Notes under the pieces: generated by a model
Database searches by the model: none
Told to the model about the DNA's origin: nothing
What the model saw: only the letters and a program-made list of their open reading frames with translations
Shown here: piece by piece, positions 1-9,424 of the stretch
How the letters are laid out: each line of letters starts with the position of its first letter
Position numbering within the stretch: position 1 is the stretch's first letter
Translations under genes and position numbers: made by a program
From: Anaeramoeba ignava
Taxonomy: Eukaryota; Metamonada; Anaeramoebidae
Reading direction: 5' to 3'
NCBI GenBank assembly: GCA_028826165.1
Contig: JAPDFW010000061.1
Span: 186,001 to 250,000, forward strand
DNA: 64,000 nucleotides

Positions 1-1634
1 ATTCACTATAATCTGTAACTTTATTAGATTTATCTTCAGTTACAGATAAAAACATTCCTCGATATAATTCACTTCTCATTATTAATATTAATTTATGAAA
101 TTTGTATTGTTTTTCTTTTCTTTCAATTATAAAATCTTTTTCATTTTCATTTTCATTTAAATAAATTCTTTTCATTGTTTCTTCAATTTTTTCATTTGAA
201 TTTATAATTTCTTTAATTTCAGAATATAATTTTGGATTTATTTTTGAATTGTTTGAATAAATCATTTCAAATATTTGATTTGATTCTTTAATTGATTTTT
301 TTGAAATAATTTCTTTAAGTTTTTCAATTTGATTTTGATTTTGATTTAATCTATATTTCAATATTAATTTATGAGCTTCAATTATTTCTCTATTTTCTGT
401 TTTAAATGAAATATCACAAAATTCTTTTCTTCTAAATAATTTTATCAAATCTTCTTCAAGATTGGAAAAAGGAGAAAGAGAAGGAGAATAATAAAGAAAT
501 GATTTGTTAAATCCACAAGAAAGATGATAATTGTAAATATTTTCATTAAATCTTAATTTAGGAAGTTCAATTTGAATTGGAATTAATTGATTATTTGTAT
601 CTCCAGTTCCTAATTGACCATGTTCATTATTCCCAAATATTATTAATTTTGAATTGGATGTTAAAATCAAATTATGCTCATTTCCAACAGAAAAATCAAG
701 AATATTTTCATTTTCAAATAAAGATGATTTGATTTCAGTAAATTCATTAGTATCTTCATCTTCACCTTTGCCAAGTCCATTATATCTCCAATCTCCACAT
801 GAATAAAATTTTCTTTTTGGATTTTCATCTTCATCTTCATCTTCATTTTCATTTTCAATCAACATGATTGAATGATTAAATCCACCTTGAATATCAATTA
901 TTTTGCCTTTTGGAATATTTTTGAATTTGGTTAATTTGTAAACTTTTGCTTCTGTTTTTGATTTTTGTAGTCCAAGTTGACCATGATAATTATATCCGCA
1001 TCCAAATAATTCTTGATTTGAATTTAAAAGAAAAATACAATCTGAAGAATTTCCTGAAAATATTTTAGAAATATTTTTCATCATTGAAATTGGTTTTTCT
1101 GTTTTATTAAGTGTATCATGACTAAAACCAAGTTGACCCCAACCATTTGAACCAATTCCATAAACATTTATGATTTGAAGTTAATAAGTAAATTGAACTG
1201 TATCCAGAAACAATATCTTGAATTATTCTATCATTTGTATCTTCAATTAATGATGAAATATTGATAAATTCATTTGGATTATTTGGATTAATATTTCTTC
1301 CTTTGGCAAATAAATTTCCTTCTATTGTTAAAATAGCTTCATTAAAATAACCAACAGTTACTTTTTGAATATTTTCAATTTGAATTTTTGAAGGATTTTG
1401 TTTTGAATATCTTGAATATTCTATTGCTTTTCCATTTTTGAAAAGGAAAATTGTTGAAAAATTTCCTGATGAAATTTGTTTAATTTGATTTTCATTTTCA
1501 TTTTCATTTTCATTTTCATTTTCATTTTCATTTTCATTTTCAAATTTAAATTGAATTGGTTTTTTTATTTCTTTTGGTTCATTTTTGATAAGAGTTGGAT
1601 ATTCATTTAAACCAAAAAATAAACAATCATTCAT
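1..1634 (-). pseudogene. RCC1-repeat / BTB protein, frameshifted and cut by the window edge
   Basis: Minus-strand gene whose start codon is at 1634; its 3' end lies left of the window. The first ~165 codons match the N-terminus of the intact neighbour at 2072-3853 (same opening, same Glu/Asn dipeptide tract, same RCC1-like blade up to a Leu-Leu-Thr-Ser-Asn stretch). An extra base near 1170 then throws the reading into a stop at 1122. From about 1165 down to 1 the neighbour-like frame is open again in another phase and encodes RCC1 repeats (GYNYHGQLG, GNNEHGQLG) followed by BTB-like sequence. RCC1 repeats form a beta-propeller and BTB domains mediate dimerisation or cullin binding (family knowledge). 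Either a recent pseudogene or a one-base assembly error; no intron explains the shift. Confidence 0.75.
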
Positions 1635-2071
1635 TTTTAAAAAATGAAAAAAATGAAAAATGATTTTTGGAATTTTAATTTTTATTTTAATTTTAATTTT
1701 AATTTTAATTTTTATTTTAATTTTAATTTTAATTTTAATTTTAATTTTAATTTTAATTTTAATTTTAATTTTGATTTTAATTTTAATTTTAATTTTAATT
1801 TTAATTTTAATTTGAATTTTAATTTGAATTTTAATTTTAATTTTAATTTTAATTATGATTTTAATTTTAATTTTAATTTTAATTTTAATTTTAATTTTAA
1901 TTTTAATTTTAATTTTAATTTTAATTTTAATTTTGATTTTAATTTTGATTTTAATTTTAATTTTAATTTTGATTTTAATTTTAATTTTGATTTTAATTTT
2001 AATTTTAATTTAAATTTTAATTTTGAATTTTAGTTTTAATTTTAATTTTAATTTTAATTTTAATTTTGATT
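1635..2071. repeat. (TTTTAA)n hexamer tract between the two RCC1-BTB genes
   Basis: From about 1677 the DNA is an almost uninterrupted hexamer of TTTTAA with scattered TTTTGA variants. It fills the space between the stop of the downstream RCC1-BTB gene at 2072 and the start of the upstream copy at 1634. Plus-strand translation gives only Phe-Asn dipeptides, so I do not call a gene. The short block just upstream of the start codon (1635-1690) closely resembles the block upstream of the sister gene (3854-3900), so the two promoters are duplicated with the genes. Confidence 0.85.
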
Positions 2072-3853
2072 TTAATTTTGATTATTAAATTTGTTAATTA
2101 ATAAATCAAATAAATTTGGATTTGTTTGATTTAATTGAAAATAATCAATTCCAGTTTCTAATTCATCAATTATTTCTTGAGTAATTTGAATTTCATCTTT
2201 AATTTGATTTGAATAAATCCAATATTCAAATATTTGAAATGATTTATTACTTAATTCACTATAATCTGTAACTTTATTAGATTTATCTTCTGTAACAGAT
2301 AAAAACATTCCTCGATATAATTCACTTCTCATTATTAATATTAATTTAGGAAATTTATATTGTTTTTCTTTTCTTTCAATAATAAAATCTTTTTCATTTT
2401 CATTTAAATAAATTCTTTTCATTGTTTCTTCTATTTTTTCATTTAAATTTATAATTTCTTTAATTTCAGAATATAATTTTGGATTTATAATTCTGTTTGA
2501 ATAAATCATTTCAAATATTTGATTTGATTCTTGAATTGATTTTTTTGAAATAATTTCTTTAAGTTTTTCAATTTGATTTTGATTTTGATTTAATCTATAT
2601 TTCAATATTAATTTATGAGCTTCAATTATTTCTCCATTTTTGGTTTTAAATGAAATATTACAAAATCCTTTTCTTCTAAGTAGTTTTATCAAATCTTCTT
2701 CAAGATTGGAAAAAGGAGAAAGAGAAGGAGAATAATAAAGAAATGATTTGTTAAATCCACAAGAAATATGATAATTAGAAATATTTTCATTAAATCTTAA
2801 TTTAGGGAGTTCAATTTGAATTGGAATAAATTGATTATTTGTATCTCCAGTTCCTAATTGACCAAATTCATTATCTCCAAATATTATTAATTTTGAATTG
2901 GAAGTTAAAATCAAATTATGAGTATTTCCAACAGAAAAATCAAGAATATCATCATCATTTTCAAATAAAGATGATTTGATTTCAGTAAATTCATGAGTAT
3001 CTTCATGTTTGCCAAGTCCATTATATTGATAATCTCCACATGAATAAAGTTTTCTTTTTGGATTTTCATTTTGATCTTCATTTTCAATCAACATGATTGA
3101 ATGATTAAATCCACCTTGAATATCAATTATTTTACCTTTTGGAATATTTTGGATTTTGGTTAATTTTTGGATTTCTGTTTCTTTTATTGATTCTCCTAAT
3201 CCAAGTTGACCAGAATAATTATATCCGCATCCAAATAATTCTTGATTTGAATTTAAAAGAAAAATGCAATTTGAAGAATTTCCTGAAAATATTTTAGAAA
3301 CATTTTTCATCATTAAAATTGGTTTTTCTGTTTTTGGAAGTGTTTCAGAATCAAAACCAAGTTGACCAAAATAATTATCACCAATTCCATAAGCATTTTG
3401 ATTTGAAGTTAATAAGTAAATTGAACTATATATAGAAACAACATCTCGGACTATTCTATCATTTTTATCTTCAATTAATGATGAAATATTGATAAATTCA
3501 TTTGGATTTCTTGGATTAATATCATATCCTTTTGCAAATACATTTCCTTCTGTTGTTAAAATAGTTTCATTTGAAAAACCAACAGTTACTTTTTGAATAT
3601 CTTCTTCAATTTGGATTTTTTCAGGATTTTGATTTGAATCATTTTCTTTTAAATATTCTATTGCTTTTCCATTTTCAAAAAGGAAAATTGTTGAAAATAA
3701 ACCTGAAGAAATTTGTTTAATTTGTTTTTCATTTTCATTTTCATTTTCATTTTCATTTTCAAATTTAAATTGAATTGGTTTTGTTATTTCATCTGGTTCA
3801 TTTTTTAAAAATTTTGGATATTGATTTCTTCCAAAAAATATACTTTCATTCAT
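2072..3853 (-). CDS. RCC1-repeat / BTB domain protein, intact
   Basis: Single-exon gene of 593 residues. An acidic Glu/Asn dipeptide tract lies at residues 31-43. RCC1-like repeats with the Gly-x-Asn-x-x-Gly-Gln-Leu-Gly signature are seen near residues 156-167, 208-220 and 325-336, with a weaker one at 270-282. Residues ~395-593 carry two BTB-like stretches (one with EAHKLILKYR, one with YKFPKLILIMRSELYRGMF). The expected role is a beta-propeller scaffold coupled to a BTB module, possibly a cullin-3 adaptor; this is inference from the family. The closest relative is the damaged copy next door, pointing to tandem duplication. It is transcribed divergently from the zinc-finger gene at 3991, only 137 bp away. 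Confidence 0.85.
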   Translation of the reverse strand: MNESIFFGRNQYPKFLKNEPDEITKPIQFKFENENENENENEKQIKQISSGLFSTIFLFENGKAIEYLKENDSNQNPEKIQIEEDIQKVTVGFSNETILTTEGNVFAKGYDINPRNPNEFINISSLIEDKNDRIVRDVVSIYSSIYLLTSNQNAYGIGDNYFGQLGFDSETLPKTEKPILMMKNVSKIFSGNSSNCIFLLNSNQELFGCGYNYSGQLGLGESIKETEIQKLTKIQNIPKGKIIDIQGGFNHSIMLIENEDQNENPKRKLYSCGDYQYNGLGKHEDTHEFTEIKSSLFENDDDILDFSVGNTHNLILTSNSKLIIFGDNEFGQLGTGDTNNQFIPIQIELPKLRFNENISNYHISCGFNKSFLYYSPSLSPFSNLEEDLIKLLRRKGFCNISFKTKNGEIIEAHKLILKYRLNQNQNQIEKLKEIISKKSIQESNQIFEMIYSNRIINPKLYSEIKEIINLNEKIEETMKRIYLNENEKDFIIERKEKQYKFPKLILIMRSELYRGMFLSVTEDKSNKVTDYSELSNKSFQIFEYWIYSNQIKDEIQITQEIIDELETGIDYFQLNQTNPNLFDLLINKFNNQN

Positions 3854-3990
3854 TTTTGAAATGAAAAAAATGAAAAAAAATGATTTTTGGAATTTTAATT
3901 TTTATTGTCTTGTTAATGAAAAAAAACAAAAATCCTTTTTTTCCTTTTTCCTTTTTTTTTTTCATTTTTTTTTCCTTTTTTTTTAACAAA
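3854..3990. promoter_or_regulatory. Divergent intergenic region (putative bidirectional promoter)
   Basis: 137 bp separate the start codon of the minus-strand RCC1-BTB gene (3853) from the plus-strand zinc-finger start codon (3991). The right half is a pyrimidine tract of long T runs broken by CC, the same kind of sequence that precedes most first exons in this window. No TATA or other known motif is certain in such AT-rich DNA. Confidence 0.45.
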
Positions 3991-6949
3991 ATGAGTTTTT
4001 GTTCATTTTGCAAAAAACAACAAACAAACGGACATTATTGCTCACAAAATGGTCCATTTATTTGTTTTAAATGTCTTATTGCAACAAATACAAGCAATAA
4101 AAACTTTTCTTGTCCAATTTGCAAAAAACTAATAAACCTTACTTCTCTTATTGAAAATGTAAAAACAAAAGCAAAAAACAAAATAACAAAATAACACTTT
4201 TTTTTTGAATAATTTCTCTTTCTTTCTTTCTTTTTATTAAATCCAAATTCAAATTAAAAAATAAAATTAAAATCAAAATCAAAATTAAAATTAAAATTAA
4301 AATTAAAATTAAAATTAAAATTAAAATTCAAATTAAAATCAAAATTAAAAATTAAAATTAAAATCAAAATTTAAATTAAAATCAAAATTAAAAATCAAAA
4401 TCAAAATCAAAATTAAAATTAAAATTAAAATCAAAAATTAAAATTAAAATTAAAATTAAAATTAAAATTAAAATTAAAATTAAAATTAAAATCAAAATTA
4501 AAATTAAAATTAAAATTAAAATTAAAATTAAAATCAAAATTAAAATCAAAATTAAAATTAAAATTAATATTAAAATTAAATTTAAAATTAAAATTAAAAT
4601 TAAAATTAAAAATTAAAATCAAAATCAAAATTAAAATCAAAATTAAAATTAAAATTAATATTAAAATTAAAATCAAAAATTAAAATCAAAACCAAAATTA
4701 AAATCAAAATTAAAATCAAAATTAAAATTAAAATTAAAATTAAAATTAAAATTAAAATTAAAAATTAAAATTAAAATTAAATAAATAGCAACAAAATGAG
4801 GATTCAAGAATGTGTTCTTTTTTACAAAAAGGATGGTGTAATTCTTTTCAACATTATAAAGCAAGTGATAAAACACAGCATCCACCAGATCGGATAGTAT
4901 GTCCTAAATTTTATAAAGGGGAATCATGTTATTTATCTAATTGTCCATATGCTCATCCAAGAGCTGAAGATTTTTTGGAATGGAGAAATAAAATTTTAAG
5001 TCAAAATCTTGGTGTTAGAGATGAGAAAAAAACTAATTGTTTTTTCCTTGATCAAAGAAAACAAACCCAGAGCAAAAGTAAGAAAAATCAAAATTAAAAA
5101 TTAAAATCAAAATTAAAATTAAAATCAATATCAAAATTTAATTCAAAATAAAATTTCAATTCAAAATTTAATTCAAAATTCAAAATTCAAAATTAAAATT
5201 CAAAATCAAAAATTAAAATTAAAATTAAAATCAAAATCAAAAATCAAAATCAAAATCAAAATCAAAATCAAATTAAAATTCAAAAAAACTAAAAATTAAA
5301 ATAAAAATCAAAATTAAAATTAAAATAAAAATCAAAATATAAAAAATCAAAATCCAAAATTTTTTTATTAAAAATAGAATGCAAAAATGATACTTCTTTC
5401 ACTTATATTTCTTCCAAACGTTGTGAAGATAAAATGTGTCCATATGAACATAAAAATTTTCCTTTTGAACTAAAATCAAAAATGGATGATTATATTATTA
5501 AATATTTAAATCCCAATCAAAACGATTCAAATCAAAATGATCAATATTTTAGTCAATTTTCTAATAAAAATCAAAAACCAAAACAAAATTTATTTTCTCA
5601 AGGAGATCAAATTTCCAATCAATATATCTTTCAAGATCAAAGCACAAATCAAATGTCAAATCAAATGTCAAATCAAAATCATAAACCAAGAGTATCACTC
5701 GATAAAGATTTATTTATTCAACCAAGATCAAGAAGTTCAAAAGATTTAATTCAAAAAAATCTGGTTTATGGTGCAAAACAATATCGGAAACAATTTCAAG
5801 AAAATATTTCCACTCATTTTCAAAGCAATAATCAACAAAATTTCAATTCAAAACTCTATTCAAATCTAAATTCAAATCTCTATCCAAATATGAATTCAAA
5901 TTCAAATCAAATTCAAATTCAAAATCAAAATCAAAATCAAAACTCAAATCGATATCAAATGAAAATTGAAAATTCAACAAAAAATAGAAATCAAAATCAA
6001 AATCCAATTCAAAATCAAAATCAAAATCAAAATCCAAATCAAAATCCAAAATCAAAATTCAAATCAAGCACAAATGTATTCAAAATCCACATCTGAATCT
6101 GAATCTGACACAGATTCAAAAAAAAATCGAATTCCAATTCAAAATCAAAATCCACATTCAAATTCACAGTCAGATTCAGATTCGGATTCAGACTCAGATT
6201 CAGATTCAGATTCAGATTCAGATTCAGATCCAGATTCAGATCCAAATTCAAATTCAGATCCAAATTCAAATTCAAAATTAAATTCAAAATCAAAATCAAA
6301 TTCAAATTCAAAACCACAATCATATCCAAAGCCTCATTCAAAATCACCCTTAAATTCAAAACAAAATCCAATTCAAAATCCAATTCAAAATCCAATTCAA
6401 AATCCAATTCAAAATTCAATTCAAAATCCAATTCAAAATCAAAACCAAAATCCAATTCAAAATCAAATTCAAAATTCAACTTCTTATTCATTTAAACAAG
6501 CAACCGAAATTGAAGAATTATTCATTCGGCATTTATGGGAACAAAACACAAACATGCAATCAAAACAAATCATCTTAATTCAAATTATTGAAAATCGTGA
6601 GTTTAAATACAAATCTTTAGCAAAAATTGAGAAAATTAAAAAAACAGAAAAATTTCAAACGAATCTTTTTGGATTTTATGGAGCAAAATCAAACGAAATT
6701 AAAGAAATTTGCGAAAATGGATTTTCTTTTCAAAAAAAAAACCCAAAAAAAAATTTGCATTTTTATTTGAATTCTTCTTCTTCTATCAAAAATTGTGATA
6801 ATTCAAAAACTGTTGTTTTATGCCAATTATCTGTTTTTCAGAATGATTTACCATCTATTTCAACTTCTCATCACATTTCAACTTCTCATCACATTTCCGT
6901 TTCAAATCCTTTCAAACTTCGTCCTTTAGGTTTAATTACTTTTAATTAA
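3991..6949 (+). CDS. Zinc-domain / CCCH / PARP-like multi-exon protein
   Basis: Proposed exons 3991-4158, 4789-5077, 5378-6075 and 6170-6949 total 1935 nt (644 residues) with phases 0, 1, 0. Exon 1: small zinc domain, CSFC, H-x-C, CFKC... CPIC. Exon 2: C-x7-C-x4-H followed by C-x8-C-x4-C-x3-H (VCPKFYKGESC...CPYAH). Exon 3: C...C-x4-C-x3-H (MCPYEH), then an Asn/Gln-rich tail. Exon 4: Ser-Asp repeats, then a C-terminal domain with ENREFKYKSL, LFGFYGAKSNEI, ICENGFSF and VVLCQLSVF, which fits a PARP catalytic fold as in the CCCH-PARP proteins PARP7, PARP12 and PARP13. The usual His-Gly-Thr is replaced by Tyr-Gly-Ala, so it is probably inactive, as in PARP13. The 94-nt intron 6076-6169 (GTATTC...CACAG) removes an apparent frameshift. 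Exon boundaries are inferred. Confidence 0.72.
4159..4788 (+). repeat. Intron 1 of the 3991 gene, AAAATT/AAAATC hexamer repeat
   Basis: The intron runs from GTAAAA to AAATAG. Apart from ~100 bp at its 5' end it consists of AAAATT hexamers with AAAATC variants. The TAA created by the AAAATT form is frequent here, unlike in the exonic repeats. No coding potential is seen. Confidence 0.7.
5078..5377 (+). other. Intron 2 of the 3991 gene
   Basis: The 300-nt intron opens with GTAAGAAAAATC and closes with AAAATAG. It contains AATTCAAAAT-type repeats only. Donor and acceptor contexts recur in every family member, and the phase (1) is conserved, which is the main support for the boundary. Confidence 0.7.
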
Positions 6950-7170
6950 AATTTTCTTTTATTTTTTTTTTTAATTTCAATTCAAACAAGAAAAAGAAAA
7001 AATAAAAGAATTAAAAAGAATTAAAAAGAATTAAAAAAAGAAATAAAAAAAAGAAAAAGAAATAAAAAAAAGAAAAAGAAATAAAAAAAGGAAAAAGGAG
7101 ACACTTTTTTTAATAATTTTTTTTTCCTTTTTTTTTTCCTTTCATTTTTTATTTTTATTTTTATTTTTAA
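6950..7170. other. Intergenic region, A-rich then T-rich
   Basis: No gene is visible. The left half carries repeated AAGAAATAAAAAA units and the right half is a T-rich pyrimidine tract leading directly to the ATG at 7171, matching the upstream tracts of other genes here. Confidence 0.5.
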
Positions 7171-9280
7171 ATGTTTCAACGATTTAAGCCACCTCAACCA
7201 AATCGAAATCAAAATAGAGACAGGAGACGATCAATTCAAAACAATCAAAATCAAAACAATCAAATTAGAAAACAAGATTTTGGCTTTCAAGAAGTTCAAT
7301 TTTTTGATTCTCTTTATTCAAGTTGGGAAACATATTATGGTTTTGAAAATGCTCAAATTACACTTTATATACAAAGATCTGAAATGAAAATTGAATGCAA
7401 AACAGAAACTGTAATTTAATTTAATTTAATTTAATTTTTCCCCTTTTTCTAATTTCAAAAAATAAAAGCAACAAAATCCTTTAAATTTCACAATTAAAAG
7501 CGGAACTACTCATGAATTAAATGGAATAAGATATTCAGGACAACCTTCTTATGTTGAATGGAATGATGGAAATGATAAATTTCGAATTAAATTTCATGAT
7601 TATTTTTATGCCAAATCACTTGATGATGAAATTGAACATTTAGGAAATCAAAGAAGAAGACAAACAATTGAAATGTCACAAATTGATATAACAAGGATGA
7701 TTTTAATTGATTCGATGAAAGGAAGATATTTACTTAATGGAAAGGAAAAAATTGCCCAAGCAAGAATTTTGGGAGAAAACCTTATAATAACTATTCTTCA
7801 TGTAGCTCAACAAACTAAATTTACATTTACTGGAGATCAAATGATTGAAATTGCTGATAATCATATTAGTTTCGAAGATGGAACACATTTTAATTTTTCT
7901 GAAAAAAATGAAGATTTTAAAATTTCGGTTCGAAATTCATGTTCCAAACAATCAGAAGAAAACGAAACCAAAAATATGACTATTGAATTTTTAAAAGTAG
8001 GATGTGATTATAATGATTTTGAACTTGAAGAGCAGTTTGAGATGGATTCTTTCCATATTTACTCAGAAAAAGATGTTGGATTTACAATCAATGAAACAAA
8101 TTATTTTCCACCTATTGGATGGATAAGATTGAAAATGAGAAATCAAGGAAATAAGGATGTGAGTAAATGGTCGTATGGATATCATGGAACAAAACACCAA
8201 AACACGAAATCAATTGTGCAAAATGGGTTAGTTATTCCTGGAAATAAAACACAAGATGGAACAATTGTTGAAATTGTAAAAGGACATATTCCAAATCAAA
8301 AGCATATTTATGCCTCTCAATCGTATCTTTATGCTTCTCATCCAATTTATGCTTTACCTGTGCTCTTTGAATACAACGATAAAACCTATTATGTTCGAGT
8401 AATGTTTCAAATAAGAGTTGATAAAGTGAATATAACTCAAGAACAAACAATAGGATGGCCAGATAATGTCCCTCTTGATACTCAAGTCCCGAATGATTCC
8501 CTTGAATGGATTATTTTCTCTTCAGATCAAATTGTTCCTTATGGATTGCTCATCAAATTTGATGAAGAAAATCCCGATGAAATTTTCCAAAAAATCAAGG
8601 AAAATCGGTTGGAAAAACACAATTGGAGCCATAGAACAACAGTAAAGGAAACTGAAGAGAATATTAATTTGAATAAAGAAGCGCCAAAAGAGCAAAAAAA
8701 GAAAATTCTTTGGGTTGATGACGAACCCGAAAATAATGAAGGTATAATTGAAGTGGCAAGAAAAGTAGGATTAGAAATCACAACCGTTATTGATACAAAC
8801 ACAGCAATTTTAAAGTATCAAAGAAATCCAGCAAAATGGTTTCTGATCATCAGCGACATGCGCAGATTCGAAGTTAGATCGGGACATCCCAATGAAAAAA
8901 GAGAATACATAACTGCAGGATTAACACTTACTGAATTAATCAGAAAAATCAATAAAGATGTTCCCATTTGGATTTATTCACAATACACTCGAGCTCATCC
9001 CCATTATCATTCTATTTGCTTCCACAAAGGTGTTTCAGAAGTCGTTAATGTTTCCAGAATTTTGACACATTTTTTCCCTTATGACCCCATTTATCAAAGC
9101 AATGATTATCCCTCAGTTCAAGGTTTAGAGGATTTCCAAGATTCTTCAAATGAATTTTTAGATGTTGAATATGGTCAAATTTTCAAAGTTATTATTCCTT
9201 TCGAAAATTCGTGTTTTGTTGCTGATAATGATAATAAAACAACTGGATTTGTTCTAAATAAATTAATTCAGCTCTTATAA
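7171..9280 (+). CDS. PARP/ADP-ribosyltransferase-like protein with C-terminal receiver (REC) domain
   Basis: Two exons, 7171-7410 and 7469-9280, joined in phase 0 across a 58-nt intron (GTAATT...AAAAG), give 683 residues. The N-terminal ~300 residues are not recognised. Around residue 318 a WSYGYHGTKHQNTKSIVQNG motif starts an ADP-ribosyltransferase-like segment; Tyr-rich YASQSYLYASHPIYA and the later SLEWIIFSSDQIVPYGLLI fit the His-Tyr-Glu triad of active PARP-fold enzymes. From about residue 490 comes a receiver domain: ILWVDDEPE (acidic pocket), IISDMRR (phospho-acceptor Asp), IYSQYTR (switch Ser/Thr) and HKGV (conserved Lys). REC domains accept phosphate from histidine kinases. The fusion suggests phosphorelay control of ADP-ribosylation, which is inference. 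Base composition here is less repetitive than in the neighbours. Confidence 0.78.
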
Positions 9281-9424
9281 TCAAAAAAAAAACCAATTCA
9301 AAACAAATTCCACTTTTCAATTTAATTTTCCAATTTCAAAAAAGAAAAGAAACTTTTTTTAATTTTAAGAAAATAAAGTGGAATTTTTATTTTTCCTTTT
9401 TTATTTTTCATTTTTTTTTCAAAA
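9281..9424. promoter_or_regulatory. Intergenic region with inverted AATTCCACTTT / AAAGTGGAATT arms
   Basis: A left arm (AATTCCACTTTT, near 9307) and its reverse complement (AAAGTGGAATTTTT, near 9375) flank the space between the receiver-domain gene and the ankyrin gene. The same pair occurs in other intergenic regions of this window, with the right arm 50-100 bp before the next start codon. Confidence 0.45.

Noticed and set aside
1644-2033. Plus-strand Phe-Asn open frame between the RCC1-BTB genes
   Set aside because: Pure TTTTAA repeat with no unique residues beyond the first few.
8232-8802. Minus-strand frames opposite the receiver-domain gene
   Set aside because: The plus strand encodes recognisable PARP-like and receiver motifs; the minus frames show none.
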